Positions 8,278-16,564 of a stretch of DNA of 37,382 bases are shown here, piece after piece. Position 1 is the first letter of the stretch. Each line of letters opens with the position of its first letter. The translations under genes were made by a program, and so were the position numbers. Under the pieces are notes generated by a model. The model made no database searches, was not told the origin of the DNA, and saw only the letters and a program-made list of their open reading frames with translations. Origin of the DNA: DASSFG01 sp035547915 (lineage in GTDB: Bacteria > Planctomycetota > Planctomycetia > Pirellulales > JAICIG01); the NCBI GenBank assembly GCA_035547915.1, contig DASZTS010000065.1, forward strand, positions 1-37,382. The letters run 5' to 3'.

Positions 8278-8951
8278 GTGATTCGTCCGAACCTTCACGC
8301 GGTCTGGCGCTATCGCCCGCGCATTCTGACGCTGATCGTGTTCTTCGTCGCGGCGGCGACGATCGTGCTGGCCAACCTCTCATACGACGAGGCTTCGGTC
8401 GCGACCGAGCAGGGGTGGGTGCCAACCATTTCTTACCGGTCCTACGGCTGGCCGATCATCTGGCACCGGGTCGTTCTCAGTTTCGTCTTCGCGGGCATGG
8501 GCGGCTACTATTCCGGCGTTGGCTGGTATTACAGTGCCCCGCGGCTGGTGGCAAATCTCCTTGTCTGGCTGATGCTGCTGACCGCTTCGTCGGGGGCGTG
8601 TGAGTGGCTGTTGCGGCGTTATCGTCCGCGGTTGCGCTGGAACATGTCGTCGACGGTCGCCGCCACCGGGCGAACCCCCACATCGTCATCGATACGGACC
8701 GCATACCGACCTTCGGGCGATTATCGGACGACACTCCGAACCTTGGTCCTGACGCGGCTCCTGAGCGCCCGTCATCCTGGCTGCCTGGAGGCGATCTTAA
8801 GTGGATCACGCCGCTGGAGCTGGCGGACTTCAAAAAACGAGGAGGCCGCGCGAGTTTTTACGGTGCAACGTGGCCCGGCCGTCAGGTTGAGAAACTGATC
8901 AGCGCCGAATTCGATGCGTCGCGCGGCGAGAGTGAGGAGCGGACGAAGTAG
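8278..8951 (+). pseudogene. Membrane protein gene interrupted by an apparent one-base frameshift
   Basis: The first part, from GTG at 8278, encodes a protein with two hydrophobic segments. These are residues about 15-33 (LTLIVFFVAAATIVLANL) and about 88-105 (VANLLVWLMLLTASSG), followed by EWLLRRYRPRLRW, a pattern common in small planctomycete membrane proteins. After roughly 8640-8680 that frame becomes Ser/Thr/Arg-rich and implausible. The frame one base earlier then reads like a normal protein (HIVIDTDRIPTF, LKWITPLELADFKKRGG, FYGATWPGRQVEKLI) to TGA at 8951. Joining them needs one extra base, for example in the GGG at 8668-8670 or the C run near 8675. It could be a decaying gene, an assembly error, or two overlapping genes. 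Confidence 0.5.
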
Positions 8952-8992
8952 TCATGACGAGGAAGACAACTTTTTTGGTTGGCCGCCCCCAC

Positions 8993-9397
8993 CTAACCTC
9001 TCCCGGAGGGGCCCGGAGGGGGAGGGATTGTTATGGTTGCTACGCCGAAGCAATGGGAGTAGCCGTCGTCGTCGGTGACGAAGAACTCGGTCTGGCCGTA
9101 GTCGCGATCCTCGATTTCCGAAACCGAGTAGCCGAGCCGCACAAGACGCTCGCGGAGCGCCTCGATGTCGCGCGGGGCCCAATAGAGCCGTATACCTTGA
9201 TAATTCTCGGGCTTGATCGGGGTACCGGCCCGTTGATTGAGCCAGAAATACAGTCGGTCGTTATGGACCATGCAGCCGACAAGTCGACCGTCTTGGCGGA
9301 TGGCACGATCCATGGTCAGTCCGAGTCCATCGATCCAGAAACGGAGACTCTTCTCCAGATCGGCACTGGGTATCACGGGAATGCACGAGTCGATCAT
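8993..9397 (-). CDS. VOC superfamily (glyoxalase/bleomycin-resistance-like) protein
   Basis: This is a 134-residue vicinal-oxygen-chelate fold protein. The start at 9397 is placed at MIDSCIPVIPSADLEKSL, with GAGG 8 bases upstream. The reading continues open upstream only into unrelated sequence overlapping the neighbouring gene. The family hallmarks are the opening IPVIPSADLEKSLRFW, the mid-strand GRLVGCMVHNDRLYFWL, and the second module IEALRERLVRLGYSVSEIEDRDYGQTEFFVTDDDGYSHCFG. It probably binds a metal and a small molecule, but the reaction cannot be assigned. The start lies 10 bases after the small membrane protein stops, so the two are an operon. The proline-rich tail (ITIPPPPGPSGRG) is probably a chance extension. 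Confidence 0.85.
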   Translation of the reverse strand: MIDSCIPVIPSADLEKSLRFWIDGLGLTMDRAIRQDGRLVGCMVHNDRLYFWLNQRAGTPIKPENYQGIRLYWAPRDIEALRERLVRLGYSVSEIEDRDYGQTEFFVTDDDGYSHCFGVATITIPPPPGPSGRG

Positions 9398-9407
9398 CGA
9401 TTTCGCC

Positions 9408-9722
9408 TCAGAGACCGTTGTAGAACCGTCCAAAGGTGCGCGCGAGCATGATCGCCATTCCCAGGCCGCCCACTCCCGCGATGAGGATGTGACGCCACGA
9501 GCGGAACGCGAAATTGCCGACACGTGCAAGGAGCAGGTACGGGAAGACGAAGTTCGCCGCGCCCCAGAGCACATTGACCAAGGCCGACGATAAGCCTTCG
9601 CCCGGCGGTGTGGCGAACGGGCTCTGAAACGGGTGTCCGCTGACGCCCGCTACAAAGTGAGGGATCGCGTTTACAAGGAATGCCCCGCCGAAGAAGTAAC
9701 TGATGACGTAGTACCAGCGCAT
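9408..9722 (-). CDS. Small integral membrane protein of about 104 residues
   Basis: ATG at 9722 follows GGAAGGGAAC, a good ribosome binding site; the frame upstream is not protein-like. The protein begins MRWYYVISYFFGGAFLVNAIPHFVAG, has further hydrophobic stretches (about 46-64 and 77-95), and so has three to four membrane segments. I recognise the general look of uncharacterised small membrane proteins but cannot name a family. It is the first gene of a two-gene operon with the VOC protein. Confidence 0.8.
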   Translation of the reverse strand: MRWYYVISYFFGGAFLVNAIPHFVAGVSGHPFQSPFATPPGEGLSSALVNVLWGAANFVFPYLLLARVGNFAFRSWRHILIAGVGGLGMAIMLARTFGRFYNGL

Positions 9723-9930
9723 GCGTAGTTCCCTTCCAACGCGGCAGGGCCGCGCGCGTGCCAGGTTATTTGGGATTGCCTTCCTGCGCTGAGAGTTTAT
9801 CGCAGAACCGGTGTCGCGATAGGGGCGGCTCGTCAACAGCTTTTCGGATCGGCTCCAAATCCGTGCGCCTATTTCGGATGACCGATCGCCGCGAACTTCG
9901 CGTGACGCTGTGAAGGGATGCGCCGAGCGA

Positions 9931-11610
9931 TCACATTCGGAGCCGCCCGCGCCACGCCTCCGGCAAAATCGAAAGGGCCGTGTCAAGAATCGGTCCCATA
10001 ACGCTCGCCACCCCCGCGTAGGTCAGCACGGTGATGGGAGTCATAGTGAGCACATACCAAACCATCTCGAGGCGAGCGAAATCCACGCCGGGTACGGCGC
10101 CCGATGCTTCGCGGAAAGAGTTGATCGACGACCATAAACCGTCGCAGAAGCCCAACAAGCCGGCGCAGCAGATGCCGATGGAGAATGCTCGCTCTCGGGG
10201 TGTTCCATGCCGCAATCGCTTCCAGACCACACTGCGCGCTAGGAAAAAAAGCGCAGCCAGAATGAACAGGCTATCAAGGCCGGGAACCTCGATCGGCAGT
10301 TGCACCGACTTGAGCCACCGCACGACGGCCATTGTGCCGGCAGTTATGGTTATCGCCGAAAAGATCGTATGTATGGAGAATTGCACGGGCAATTCTTCCG
10401 GCATGAGCGGAGCCGGTTTGATCGGCACCCGTTCACACGACGTGGCGAGTGCCCGCCGGGCGGCATCGAAATCGCCGGCCTCGGCGTAGGCGCTGGCCAG
10501 CACCGCGAACCACGATCGTTGCTGTTCGCCAGCCAGCTCGAGCGCCTGCCGCGCCAGCGAAACGGCCTGGGTGCCGTCGCGAAATTTACGACGCACGCAA
10601 GTCGCCCGCAACGACGCCAGGTTCTTGTAGGCGTTGGGATGCCGCGGCGCCAGCTCGATGGCCTTCTGAAAGTCGGCGATGGCCAGCGCGTGCTCGCCCC
10701 GGGCGCGGCGGACGTAGCCACGATTGTTGAGCCAGACGGCATGATCTCGTTCAAGTTCCAGCGCGTGCTCGAGATCGGCCAGCGCGGCAGTCGAATCGCC
10801 CGTTCGCAGACGTGCCAGCCCGCGATGACTGTAAGCGGCCGCCAGGTCGGGTTGCAGTTGCACGGCCTCTTCGGCATCGGCCAGGGCCTGAACGAACTCG
10901 GCCGACTCCGTCCAGACGTGGCTGCGTATAAGGAGAGCGGCGGCCGACCGCGACAGACGGATCGACTCGTTCACGTCCGCGAGCGCCGGGCGGTGCCGGC
11001 CGAGCGCCAGGTGCGATTGGCAGCGGTGCAACAACCACTCCGGCTTGACGGCGAGCGCCAGCGCTCGGTCAAAGTTCTTGAGCGCCGCCGGATACTCACG
11101 TTGCTTGTGATAGATCAGTCCGCGCAGAACATAGGCACCGGCGTTTTTCAAATCCTGACGTATCGCACAGTGCAGTTGGTCCAGCGCCAGAGGTTCGTTG
11201 CCCTGCGACCGATAGGCCTGGGCCAACTCGACATGAACCCAACTATCCTTCATCCCCGACCGCAGGGCGTGCGACAGATCGTCGATCGCCTCGGCCCAAT
11301 TCTTAAGTCGGCGTTCGATGCAGCCGCGGTTGGCCAAGAAAAGCCCCTCAGGGTTCTGTCGGACCGCTTCGTCGAGATCGCTCCACGCCTCATCGAGGCG
11401 ATTGAGTTGCATCAGGGCCATGCCACGATTGTTGTAGGCCACGGCAGAGCGGCAGATGTTGACCACGGCATTGCAATCGTCGATGGCTCGCTGAGACTCA
11501 CCGCGCGCAAGCCAGATGGCCGAGCGGAGCTCGTAGCTGCGCGCATTGCGGGGCGACTCCGCGATCGTCCGGTTGAGGGCCTCTAACGTCTTGTCGTCCG
11601 ACCGAGACAT
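9931..11610 (-). CDS. TPR-repeat protein with C-terminal membrane domain
   Basis: This 559-residue protein has a long soluble N-terminal part made of about ten tetratricopeptide repeats (residues about 5-375). They are recognisable by the recurring 'A..NRG...  L....EA..D...A' pattern, for instance NNRGMALMQLNRLDEAWSDL and AYSHRGLARLRTGDSTAALA. The C-terminal 160 residues contain about four hydrophobic segments (near 402-420, 438-456, 467-487 and 523-545), so the TPR domain is membrane-tethered. TPRs usually mediate protein-protein contacts; the partner is unknown. Unlike many TPR proteins, no N-terminal signal is present and the anchors are at the C-terminus. The start ATG at 11610 leaves a 340-base divergent gap to the microprotein. 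Confidence 0.88.
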   Translation of the reverse strand: MSRSDDKTLEALNRTIAESPRNARSYELRSAIWLARGESQRAIDDCNAVVNICRSAVAYNNRGMALMQLNRLDEAWSDLDEAVRQNPEGLFLANRGCIERRLKNWAEAIDDLSHALRSGMKDSWVHVELAQAYRSQGNEPLALDQLHCAIRQDLKNAGAYVLRGLIYHKQREYPAALKNFDRALALAVKPEWLLHRCQSHLALGRHRPALADVNESIRLSRSAAALLIRSHVWTESAEFVQALADAEEAVQLQPDLAAAYSHRGLARLRTGDSTAALADLEHALELERDHAVWLNNRGYVRRARGEHALAIADFQKAIELAPRHPNAYKNLASLRATCVRRKFRDGTQAVSLARQALELAGEQQRSWFAVLASAYAEAGDFDAARRALATSCERVPIKPAPLMPEELPVQFSIHTIFSAITITAGTMAVVRWLKSVQLPIEVPGLDSLFILAALFFLARSVVWKRLRHGTPRERAFSIGICCAGLLGFCDGLWSSINSFREASGAVPGVDFARLEMVWYVLTMTPITVLTYAGVASVMGPILDTALSILPEAWRGRLRM

Positions 11611-11950
11611 GTGTGCGAAGTCGCCAGCGGAAGGACGGAAGCCGCACGTTTCCGTCGTTTACTCGCCCAAGCATCAACACATCGTCGAGAATCGTGTGTT
11701 GGCCGAATCGATGTGCGGCGATCGGCCTCAATACACCGAGCGACTCGAACATACCGTCACGACCGGGGCCGGGCAATCACGTCGCGGCGCCCCGGAGAAG
11801 ACGAAGGCATCGGGTCGATCTAGATTATCGGGATGGCTGCCGATCGACGTTGGCAAGTCTCGAAGGACGAAGGAGGCCGATGGCGCCCACTGCCGATGGT
11901 AGCATCCGCGCGCAGATTCGCGCTGTGTCCCCAAGTGGTAGAATCGGGGG
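11611..11950. other. Divergent intergenic region
   Basis: It lies between the TPR gene (-) and the microprotein (+). No gene is supported: the overlapping short frames on both strands are Arg/Ser-rich and have no ribosome binding site. TAGAAT at 11939-11944, 6 bases before the microprotein ATG, resembles a -10 box but has no clear -35. Confidence 0.3.
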
Positions 11951-12049
11951 ATGCAATCCCTGCTCTATTTCTTCGCCGTCGCGGCACTCATCGTCGTGTT
12001 GGTGGTCGTCTTCCGAACCACCGGCGGCGACAAGCAGGACCGCGACTAG
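11951..12049 (+). CDS. 32-residue single-pass membrane microprotein
   Basis: The frame starts ATG CAA TCC immediately after GGGGG and encodes a short N-terminus, an 18-residue hydrophobic helix (LLYFFAVAALIVVLVVVF), and a charged tail (GGDKQDRD). The arrangement is that of bacterial membrane microproteins. Its stop (TAG at 12047-12049) overlaps the last bases of the convergent methyltransferase gene. The very short leader and lack of a spaced Shine-Dalgarno sequence leave some doubt. Confidence 0.45.
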   Translation: MQSLLYFFAVAALIVVLVVVFRTTGGDKQDRD

Positions 12050-12894
12050 CGCTCCCCCGCTCTTGCGACACGTCGTCCCTTGATTCGCACAAAGGGCGGA
12101 AGATATGAATTGCGGTCCTGCGCGGGATTAGGCTCGCTCAGGCCTTCGACGACGAATCCGGCGGTGCACAGTTCGCCGATGAGCTGGTCCCAACGATGGA
12201 GGAATTCCACTGTGTTGTCTTCTCGATTAAAGCGTTCGGCGACATCGGGCAGCGGGCCGGAATGGCTATACGGAATACCGACCACGAAGCGGCCGTCGCC
12301 GAGGCGGTGACTCGCCTGCAAACTCGCCGGTTGCTTGTGCTGGCCGATGTATAGTCCTCCAAGGCGAAGCACACGGGCCACTTCACGGTACACGGCCGCC
12401 ACGTCGGGCACGTAACACGTGCTGACCGGTTGGTGGACGATGTCGAAGATCGCGTCGCCGAGTTGCGATAGATCCTCCATCGACGCTTCCACGATCCGTA
12501 CCGAGTAGCCGCGACGCTCGGCTTCGCGGCGATCGAGCTCGAGCACGGCCGGGCAGAGATCGACGACCGTGACGTGGGCACCCGCGGCGGCGTACAAGAT
12601 CGAGTGCCGTCCGCCCCCCGCGGCGAGGCACAGCACCTCCAACCCCGCGATGCTCTGCGGCAGCCAACCCTCCCTGTCGAGCAACGCCCGCGCGTGCAGG
12701 CACTGTTCGTCCGTCGCCACCGCGGTCAACGGACTCCCCGCGGCCACGAGTCGATCCCACGCCACGCGGTTGTCATCACGATAGGCCGTTGCGTCCGCGG
12801 GCGCTTGAGGCATCGCGAGTCCTGGGATCTCAAGATGCTCAACATCGGCCCCCTTGCCCCGGCCAGACGGATCGAATTCGCCACTCGCAGTCAT
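12046..12894 (-). CDS. Class I SAM-dependent methyltransferase
   Basis: This 282-residue protein is a class I S-adenosylmethionine-dependent methyltransferase. Motif I is LEVLCLAAGGGRHSILYAAAG near residues 86-106, followed by the acidic ribose-binding end of strand 2 (VTVVDLCPAVLELD) and motif II/III (LGDAIFDIVHQPVSTCYVPD), with VYREVARVLRLGGLYIGQHK as the post-motif III helix and strand. The last 60 residues include a substrate-side region (FLHRWDQLIGELCTAGFVVEGLSEP). Three candidate starts (TTG 12900, ATG 12897, ATG 12894) follow GGAG. Spacing of six bases favours 12894. The substrate cannot be told. Confidence 0.88.
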   Translation of the reverse strand: MTASGEFDPSGRGKGADVEHLEIPGLAMPQAPADATAYRDDNRVAWDRLVAAGSPLTAVATDEQCLHARALLDREGWLPQSIAGLEVLCLAAGGGRHSILYAAAGAHVTVVDLCPAVLELDRREAERRGYSVRIVEASMEDLSQLGDAIFDIVHQPVSTCYVPDVAAVYREVARVLRLGGLYIGQHKQPASLQASHRLGDGRFVVGIPYSHSGPLPDVAERFNREDNTVEFLHRWDQLIGELCTAGFVVEGLSEPNPAQDRNSYLPPFVRIKGRRVARAGER

Positions 12895-13719
12895 CATCAA
12901 CTCCGTTTGAACCTCAAAGAGTGTCCGCCGATTTTAACGAACAACCGCCAGACCTTGTGAGGAAATTCAAAGTGGCGGGGCGGGGCACGCCCCGAGGTCC
13001 TTCGAGGGCGTGTCGAATCGCTTCATCGGTCGCGGTCCTGCATGTCGCACGCGCCGCCCTTCGGGCAAGGTCATTGGCCTGAGCTATTCCGTCGCATGGT
13101 CCTCAAATACCGGATACTTTGCGGCCAAGCGGATCGTTCATGACCACGCAGACAGGGACCCCGACGACATGGGAGGACAAAAGATTGGGGGACCTCCAAG
13201 AGACCGGAGGAACGCTCGACGCTGGCGCCGTTTTCTGCCCCCCGACCCGTTGCGACACCGGTTCCTGCACCCGGCCCCTCAACGTCCCATCTCAGTTAAA
13301 ATCGGTGAGACGCATCGAAGGTAGCGATCGACGGCTGGCTTGGCAAGCTGGGGGAGTTAGCCTTGTGTTAGGCTTTGTTCATTTTGCGGGCCCGAAACTT
13401 TCACCGTGAGACACCGTCGTGCGTATCGACGAAACCGGTTTGCTGGGCGCCTCGATCGCCCGGGTCGATCCGTATGCGGTGGCTCTGCGGCGAATCGCAT
13501 TCGTTGGTAATGTACATCTGCATCCCGCAATACACGCGCGGGAACAGCCTCGATGAGGTATGCGTGTCGGCTATGAAGAACTATGCCGTGAGTGCGTTGC
13601 AGGAAAAATCCGGCTGACGCTGCGCTGCCGGGGTCGACAATCAACAGATGAGCCGACGTAATACAATGTATATGGTGCTTTGTTTAATGCATTTCGCGAC
13701 TGGCCAAGGAATCCACCAC
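12895..13719. other. 825-base intergenic region without a recognised gene
   Basis: The region separates the methyltransferase (-) and the beta-helix gene (+). Several short frames on both strands have no ribosome binding site and biased compositions. CGGGGC-AC-GCCCCG near 12977-12990 is a short GC-rich hairpin. AAGGA precedes the beta-helix gene ATG by nine bases. I see no RNA gene. Confidence 0.4.
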
Positions 13720-15564
13720 ATGAAGAAGTCGCTCTCGGTTCGGAAATCGGCCCGGCGCGCTTTTCGCGCACGTTTAGAATGGCTCGAAACAAGGGTCATG
13801 CCGACCGCCTACACCGTCTCCAACCTGGACGATTCGGGCGCCGGCTCGTTGCGGGCCGCGATCACCAGCGTGAATGGCGACACTACGCCCGATGCGATCA
13901 ACTTCTCGGTCGCGGGCGTCATCAAATTGACGTCGGCTGCTCTGCCTACCATCACCAATACGGTGGACATCTACGGAACGAGCGCCCCTGGCTTCGCCAA
14001 CAGCCCGGTAGTGGAAATCGACAACAATGGCTTCGCCGGCCTCGACATCGGTGCGCCGAATTCCACCCTCGCCTCGCTCAGCATCGTGAACGCCAACGGT
14101 CCCGGTGTGACGCTTACGGGTTTTACCTCGCATCTAGGATCCGGTGGGGCTAACGACTGCACTGTCGTCGGCAACTATATCGGCCTCGCTCTCGATGGTT
14201 CGATAGCCGCCAACAGCGGCGTCGGTTTGTTCGTCGACGGTACGGGTGGTCAAACCATCGGCGGGACTTCCCCCGTTGACCGCAATGTGATCAGCGGCAA
14301 CGGCGCGGGCGGTATCCAGGTGGGAGCAAGTGGACACGGGGGAGGTGTGGGCGGAACGATCTCGGGCAACTTCATCGGGACCGATCCTACCGGAACGGTG
14401 GCCGCGCCCAACCAAGGCAACGGCATTACTCTATTCAGTGGTCCCGAAGGCGTAGATTTCTACGGTGGCACGACCGTCGGTGGCACGGATCCCGGCGACG
14501 GCAATACTATCGCCTTCAACAGTCAATACGGTGTCGACGACGAGGGCGAGTCGAACACCATTCGTGAAAACTCCATTTTCAACAACGGGTCGGGGGGCAT
14601 CCTTCCTACCACCGCCCTAAATCATCCAGCGCCCGTTTTGACAGCGGCCATTCAACCCACTCCCACGACAATCGAGGTCAGCGGCGCCATCAACGTGGCC
14701 ACGTCGCAGTTCGTGGAGAATCAATCTTACGTCGTCGAATTCTTCGCCACCCCGGTCGGTACCCCCACCGGCCAAGGTCAGAATTACATCGGATCGCTGA
14801 CCGTCGTTCCCAATACCGCCGGCGTCACCACGTTCGTCTTCCGCTCCACCTTCGCGTCAAGCAGCGGAAACTCCATCACAGCGACGGTGACCTCTCCGGC
14901 CGCTACTTCGGCCTTTTCCCAGGCTGTCGCGCTGGGCGGCAATGCCAACACGGTATTCGTGGGGAACGCCTACCTTCTTCTTGTCAATCGCGCTCCCGAT
15001 CCAGGCGGAGCCGCCTACTGGACCGACCAATTGAATAATGGCGCGTCGACTCCTGTCGGGGTGGTGCTGGGAATCGAAGGGAGCGCAGAGTACATCGCAG
15101 ATGAAATCGATGCCATGTATTTGCGCTACCTGCAGCGGGCCGCCGACCCGGAAGGCCAGCAGTATTGGGTGAGCTTCGTTCAGGCCGGCGGTACCTTCGA
15201 GCAAGTGGCCGAGGGAATGGTTACCACGCAGGTGTACTACGCGATGCACGGTGGCACCGATCAAGGGTATATCGCCGGCCTCTATATGGACGTGCTCAAT
15301 CGCAGCGCCAGCGCGTCGGAGTTGGCCGGCTGGGAGATGGCCCTCGATTCGGGCGCGTCGCGAGCCAGTGTGGCCAACGCCTTCCTTACCTCTCAGGAAT
15401 ACCGGTCGAATTTGGTGCAGGCCGACTACATGACGTTCCTGCTCCGCGCGGCGGATCCCGGTGGGCTCGCCTATTGGGTCAACGCGCTGGGCGCCGGCTC
15501 CACCGACCAGGAAGTGCTCGCGCAGCTCTTCGGTTCGGCCGAGGGATACGACATCTGGTCCTGA
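13720..15564 (+). CDS. Secreted beta-helix protein with DUF4214 repeats
   Basis: This is a 614-residue exported protein. The start at 13720 has AAGGA nine bases upstream and places a basic N-terminus (MKKSLSVRKSARRAFRAR) right before the planctomycete motif RLEWLETRVMPTAYTVSNLDD; the open frame upstream to 13648 is discarded. Residues about 30-340 form right-handed parallel beta-helix repeats rich in Gly, Asn and 'NxIxGN' turns. The TVSNLDDSGAGSLRAAI segment is typical of the start of such helices. The C-terminal 200 residues hold at least four DUF4214-like modules with the pattern 'Y...L.R.aDp.G..YW', beginning near YLLLVNRAPDPGG, YLRYLQRAADPEG, YMDVLNRSASASE and YMTFLLRAADPGG. The protein probably sits on the cell surface; binding or adhesive function is inferred. 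A methyltransferase gene follows closely. Confidence 0.87.
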   Translation: MKKSLSVRKSARRAFRARLEWLETRVMPTAYTVSNLDDSGAGSLRAAITSVNGDTTPDAINFSVAGVIKLTSAALPTITNTVDIYGTSAPGFANSPVVEIDNNGFAGLDIGAPNSTLASLSIVNANGPGVTLTGFTSHLGSGGANDCTVVGNYIGLALDGSIAANSGVGLFVDGTGGQTIGGTSPVDRNVISGNGAGGIQVGASGHGGGVGGTISGNFIGTDPTGTVAAPNQGNGITLFSGPEGVDFYGGTTVGGTDPGDGNTIAFNSQYGVDDEGESNTIRENSIFNNGSGGILPTTALNHPAPVLTAAIQPTPTTIEVSGAINVATSQFVENQSYVVEFFATPVGTPTGQGQNYIGSLTVVPNTAGVTTFVFRSTFASSSGNSITATVTSPAATSAFSQAVALGGNANTVFVGNAYLLLVNRAPDPGGAAYWTDQLNNGASTPVGVVLGIEGSAEYIADEIDAMYLRYLQRAADPEGQQYWVSFVQAGGTFEQVAEGMVTTQVYYAMHGGTDQGYIAGLYMDVLNRSASASELAGWEMALDSGASRASVANAFLTSQEYRSNLVQADYMTFLLRAADPGGLAYWVNALGAGSTDQEVLAQLFGSAEGYDIWS

Positions 15565-15607
15565 TGTGCCGTGTGGCAGCCGTTCTAAAAGTATATCAGG
15601 TGTCGCA

Positions 15608-16321
15608 ATGGACAACCCTGTAATTCAGTTCAACCGTCATTATCTCGTTCGCTATTTCGAAGACAGTCACTTCATGCGGCTATACAGCGAAGGCATGACC
15701 AGGGCCAACAGCCAAGGCCGAGATTCGTTCGAAAAGCAGTGTCGGTACTACGGAATGTACCAGATGCTTCGTCGCGTGCTCGAACGCAACGTTCCGGGCG
15801 ACATCATCGAATGCGGCTGCTGGCGCGGGCACTCATCGTTCATGATCTCGAAGCTGATCGCCGAGTCCGGTCAAAAGAGAACATTTCATATTTTCGACTC
15901 TTTTGAAGGCGGCTTGTCCGACCGGACGACTGAAGACTCGGGCTTGTTCGCACCTCAATCGGCTGAAGCAGTCAAGCAGCAAAAGCAGGCGTTTTATTCA
16001 ACTGAGGAAGAAGTGCGCAGTACCCTCGCACCGTTCGACTTCTACAAGCTATACCCCGGCTGGATTCCAGATCGATTTCCTGAAGTAGCCGAGCGAAGCA
16101 TTGCATTGGTCAATATCGACGTCGATCTTTATCAACCGATTCGCGACAGCTTGCGATTCTTTTATCCCCGACTTTCACCAGGAGGCGTGATTGTCGTAGA
16201 CGACTACGGAACGACGGACTGGCCGGGCGCCACCAAGGCCGTCGATGAGTTCTTGAAAGAGAATGACGTCACGTTCTCGATCGAAACACTCGGTAGCATG
16301 GTCATTGTTAACAACGGCTGA
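15608..16321 (+). CDS. TylF/MycF-type methyltransferase
   Basis: This 237-residue protein resembles the TylF/MycF family (macrocin O-methyltransferase), which methylates sugar hydroxyls on macrolides and other saccharides using SAM and Mg2+. The start ATG at 15608 follows CAGGTG. The family motifs are the SAM loop GDIIECGCWRGHSSFMI (about residues 64-80), FHIFDSFEGGLSDRT, the paired acidic metal ligands VNIDVDLYQP (about 170-179), and YPRLSPGGVIVVDDYG (about 188-203). The gene starts 43 bases after the beta-helix gene, so an operon is likely; a role in methylating surface glycans is an inference. The 3' side has a 243-base gap to the next gene. Confidence 0.9.
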   Translation: MDNPVIQFNRHYLVRYFEDSHFMRLYSEGMTRANSQGRDSFEKQCRYYGMYQMLRRVLERNVPGDIIECGCWRGHSSFMISKLIAESGQKRTFHIFDSFEGGLSDRTTEDSGLFAPQSAEAVKQQKQAFYSTEEEVRSTLAPFDFYKLYPGWIPDRFPEVAERSIALVNIDVDLYQPIRDSLRFFYPRLSPGGVIVVDDYGTTDWPGATKAVDEFLKENDVTFSIETLGSMVIVNNG

Positions 16322-16564
16322 CAAGACCCTGCGCCGGAGCAGGCGAAAAACTCGAAGGGTAAGCGTCGGGGATTAAATAACCCAACTTGGGTAAAGCCGG
16401 GACCCGTTTCGCCACCGCTGTTTACGATGGAAGTCGACGGACATCCTGGGAGGTTATTGAATCCGCGATGCTATGCGAGCATTCCGGTGGCGACTCGGGT
16501 ATAACTTATCGGCAATGCCTACTTTCGAGGGGTGTGTTCTGCTGAGCCCAAATGAGGAGCAACC

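Noticed and set aside
10300..11586. 428-codon plus-strand frame across the TPR gene
   Set aside because: It lies antisense to clear TPR repeats and shows no domain.
12961..13640. Several short frames on both strands
   Set aside because: They overlap each other, lack ribosome sites and have biased composition.
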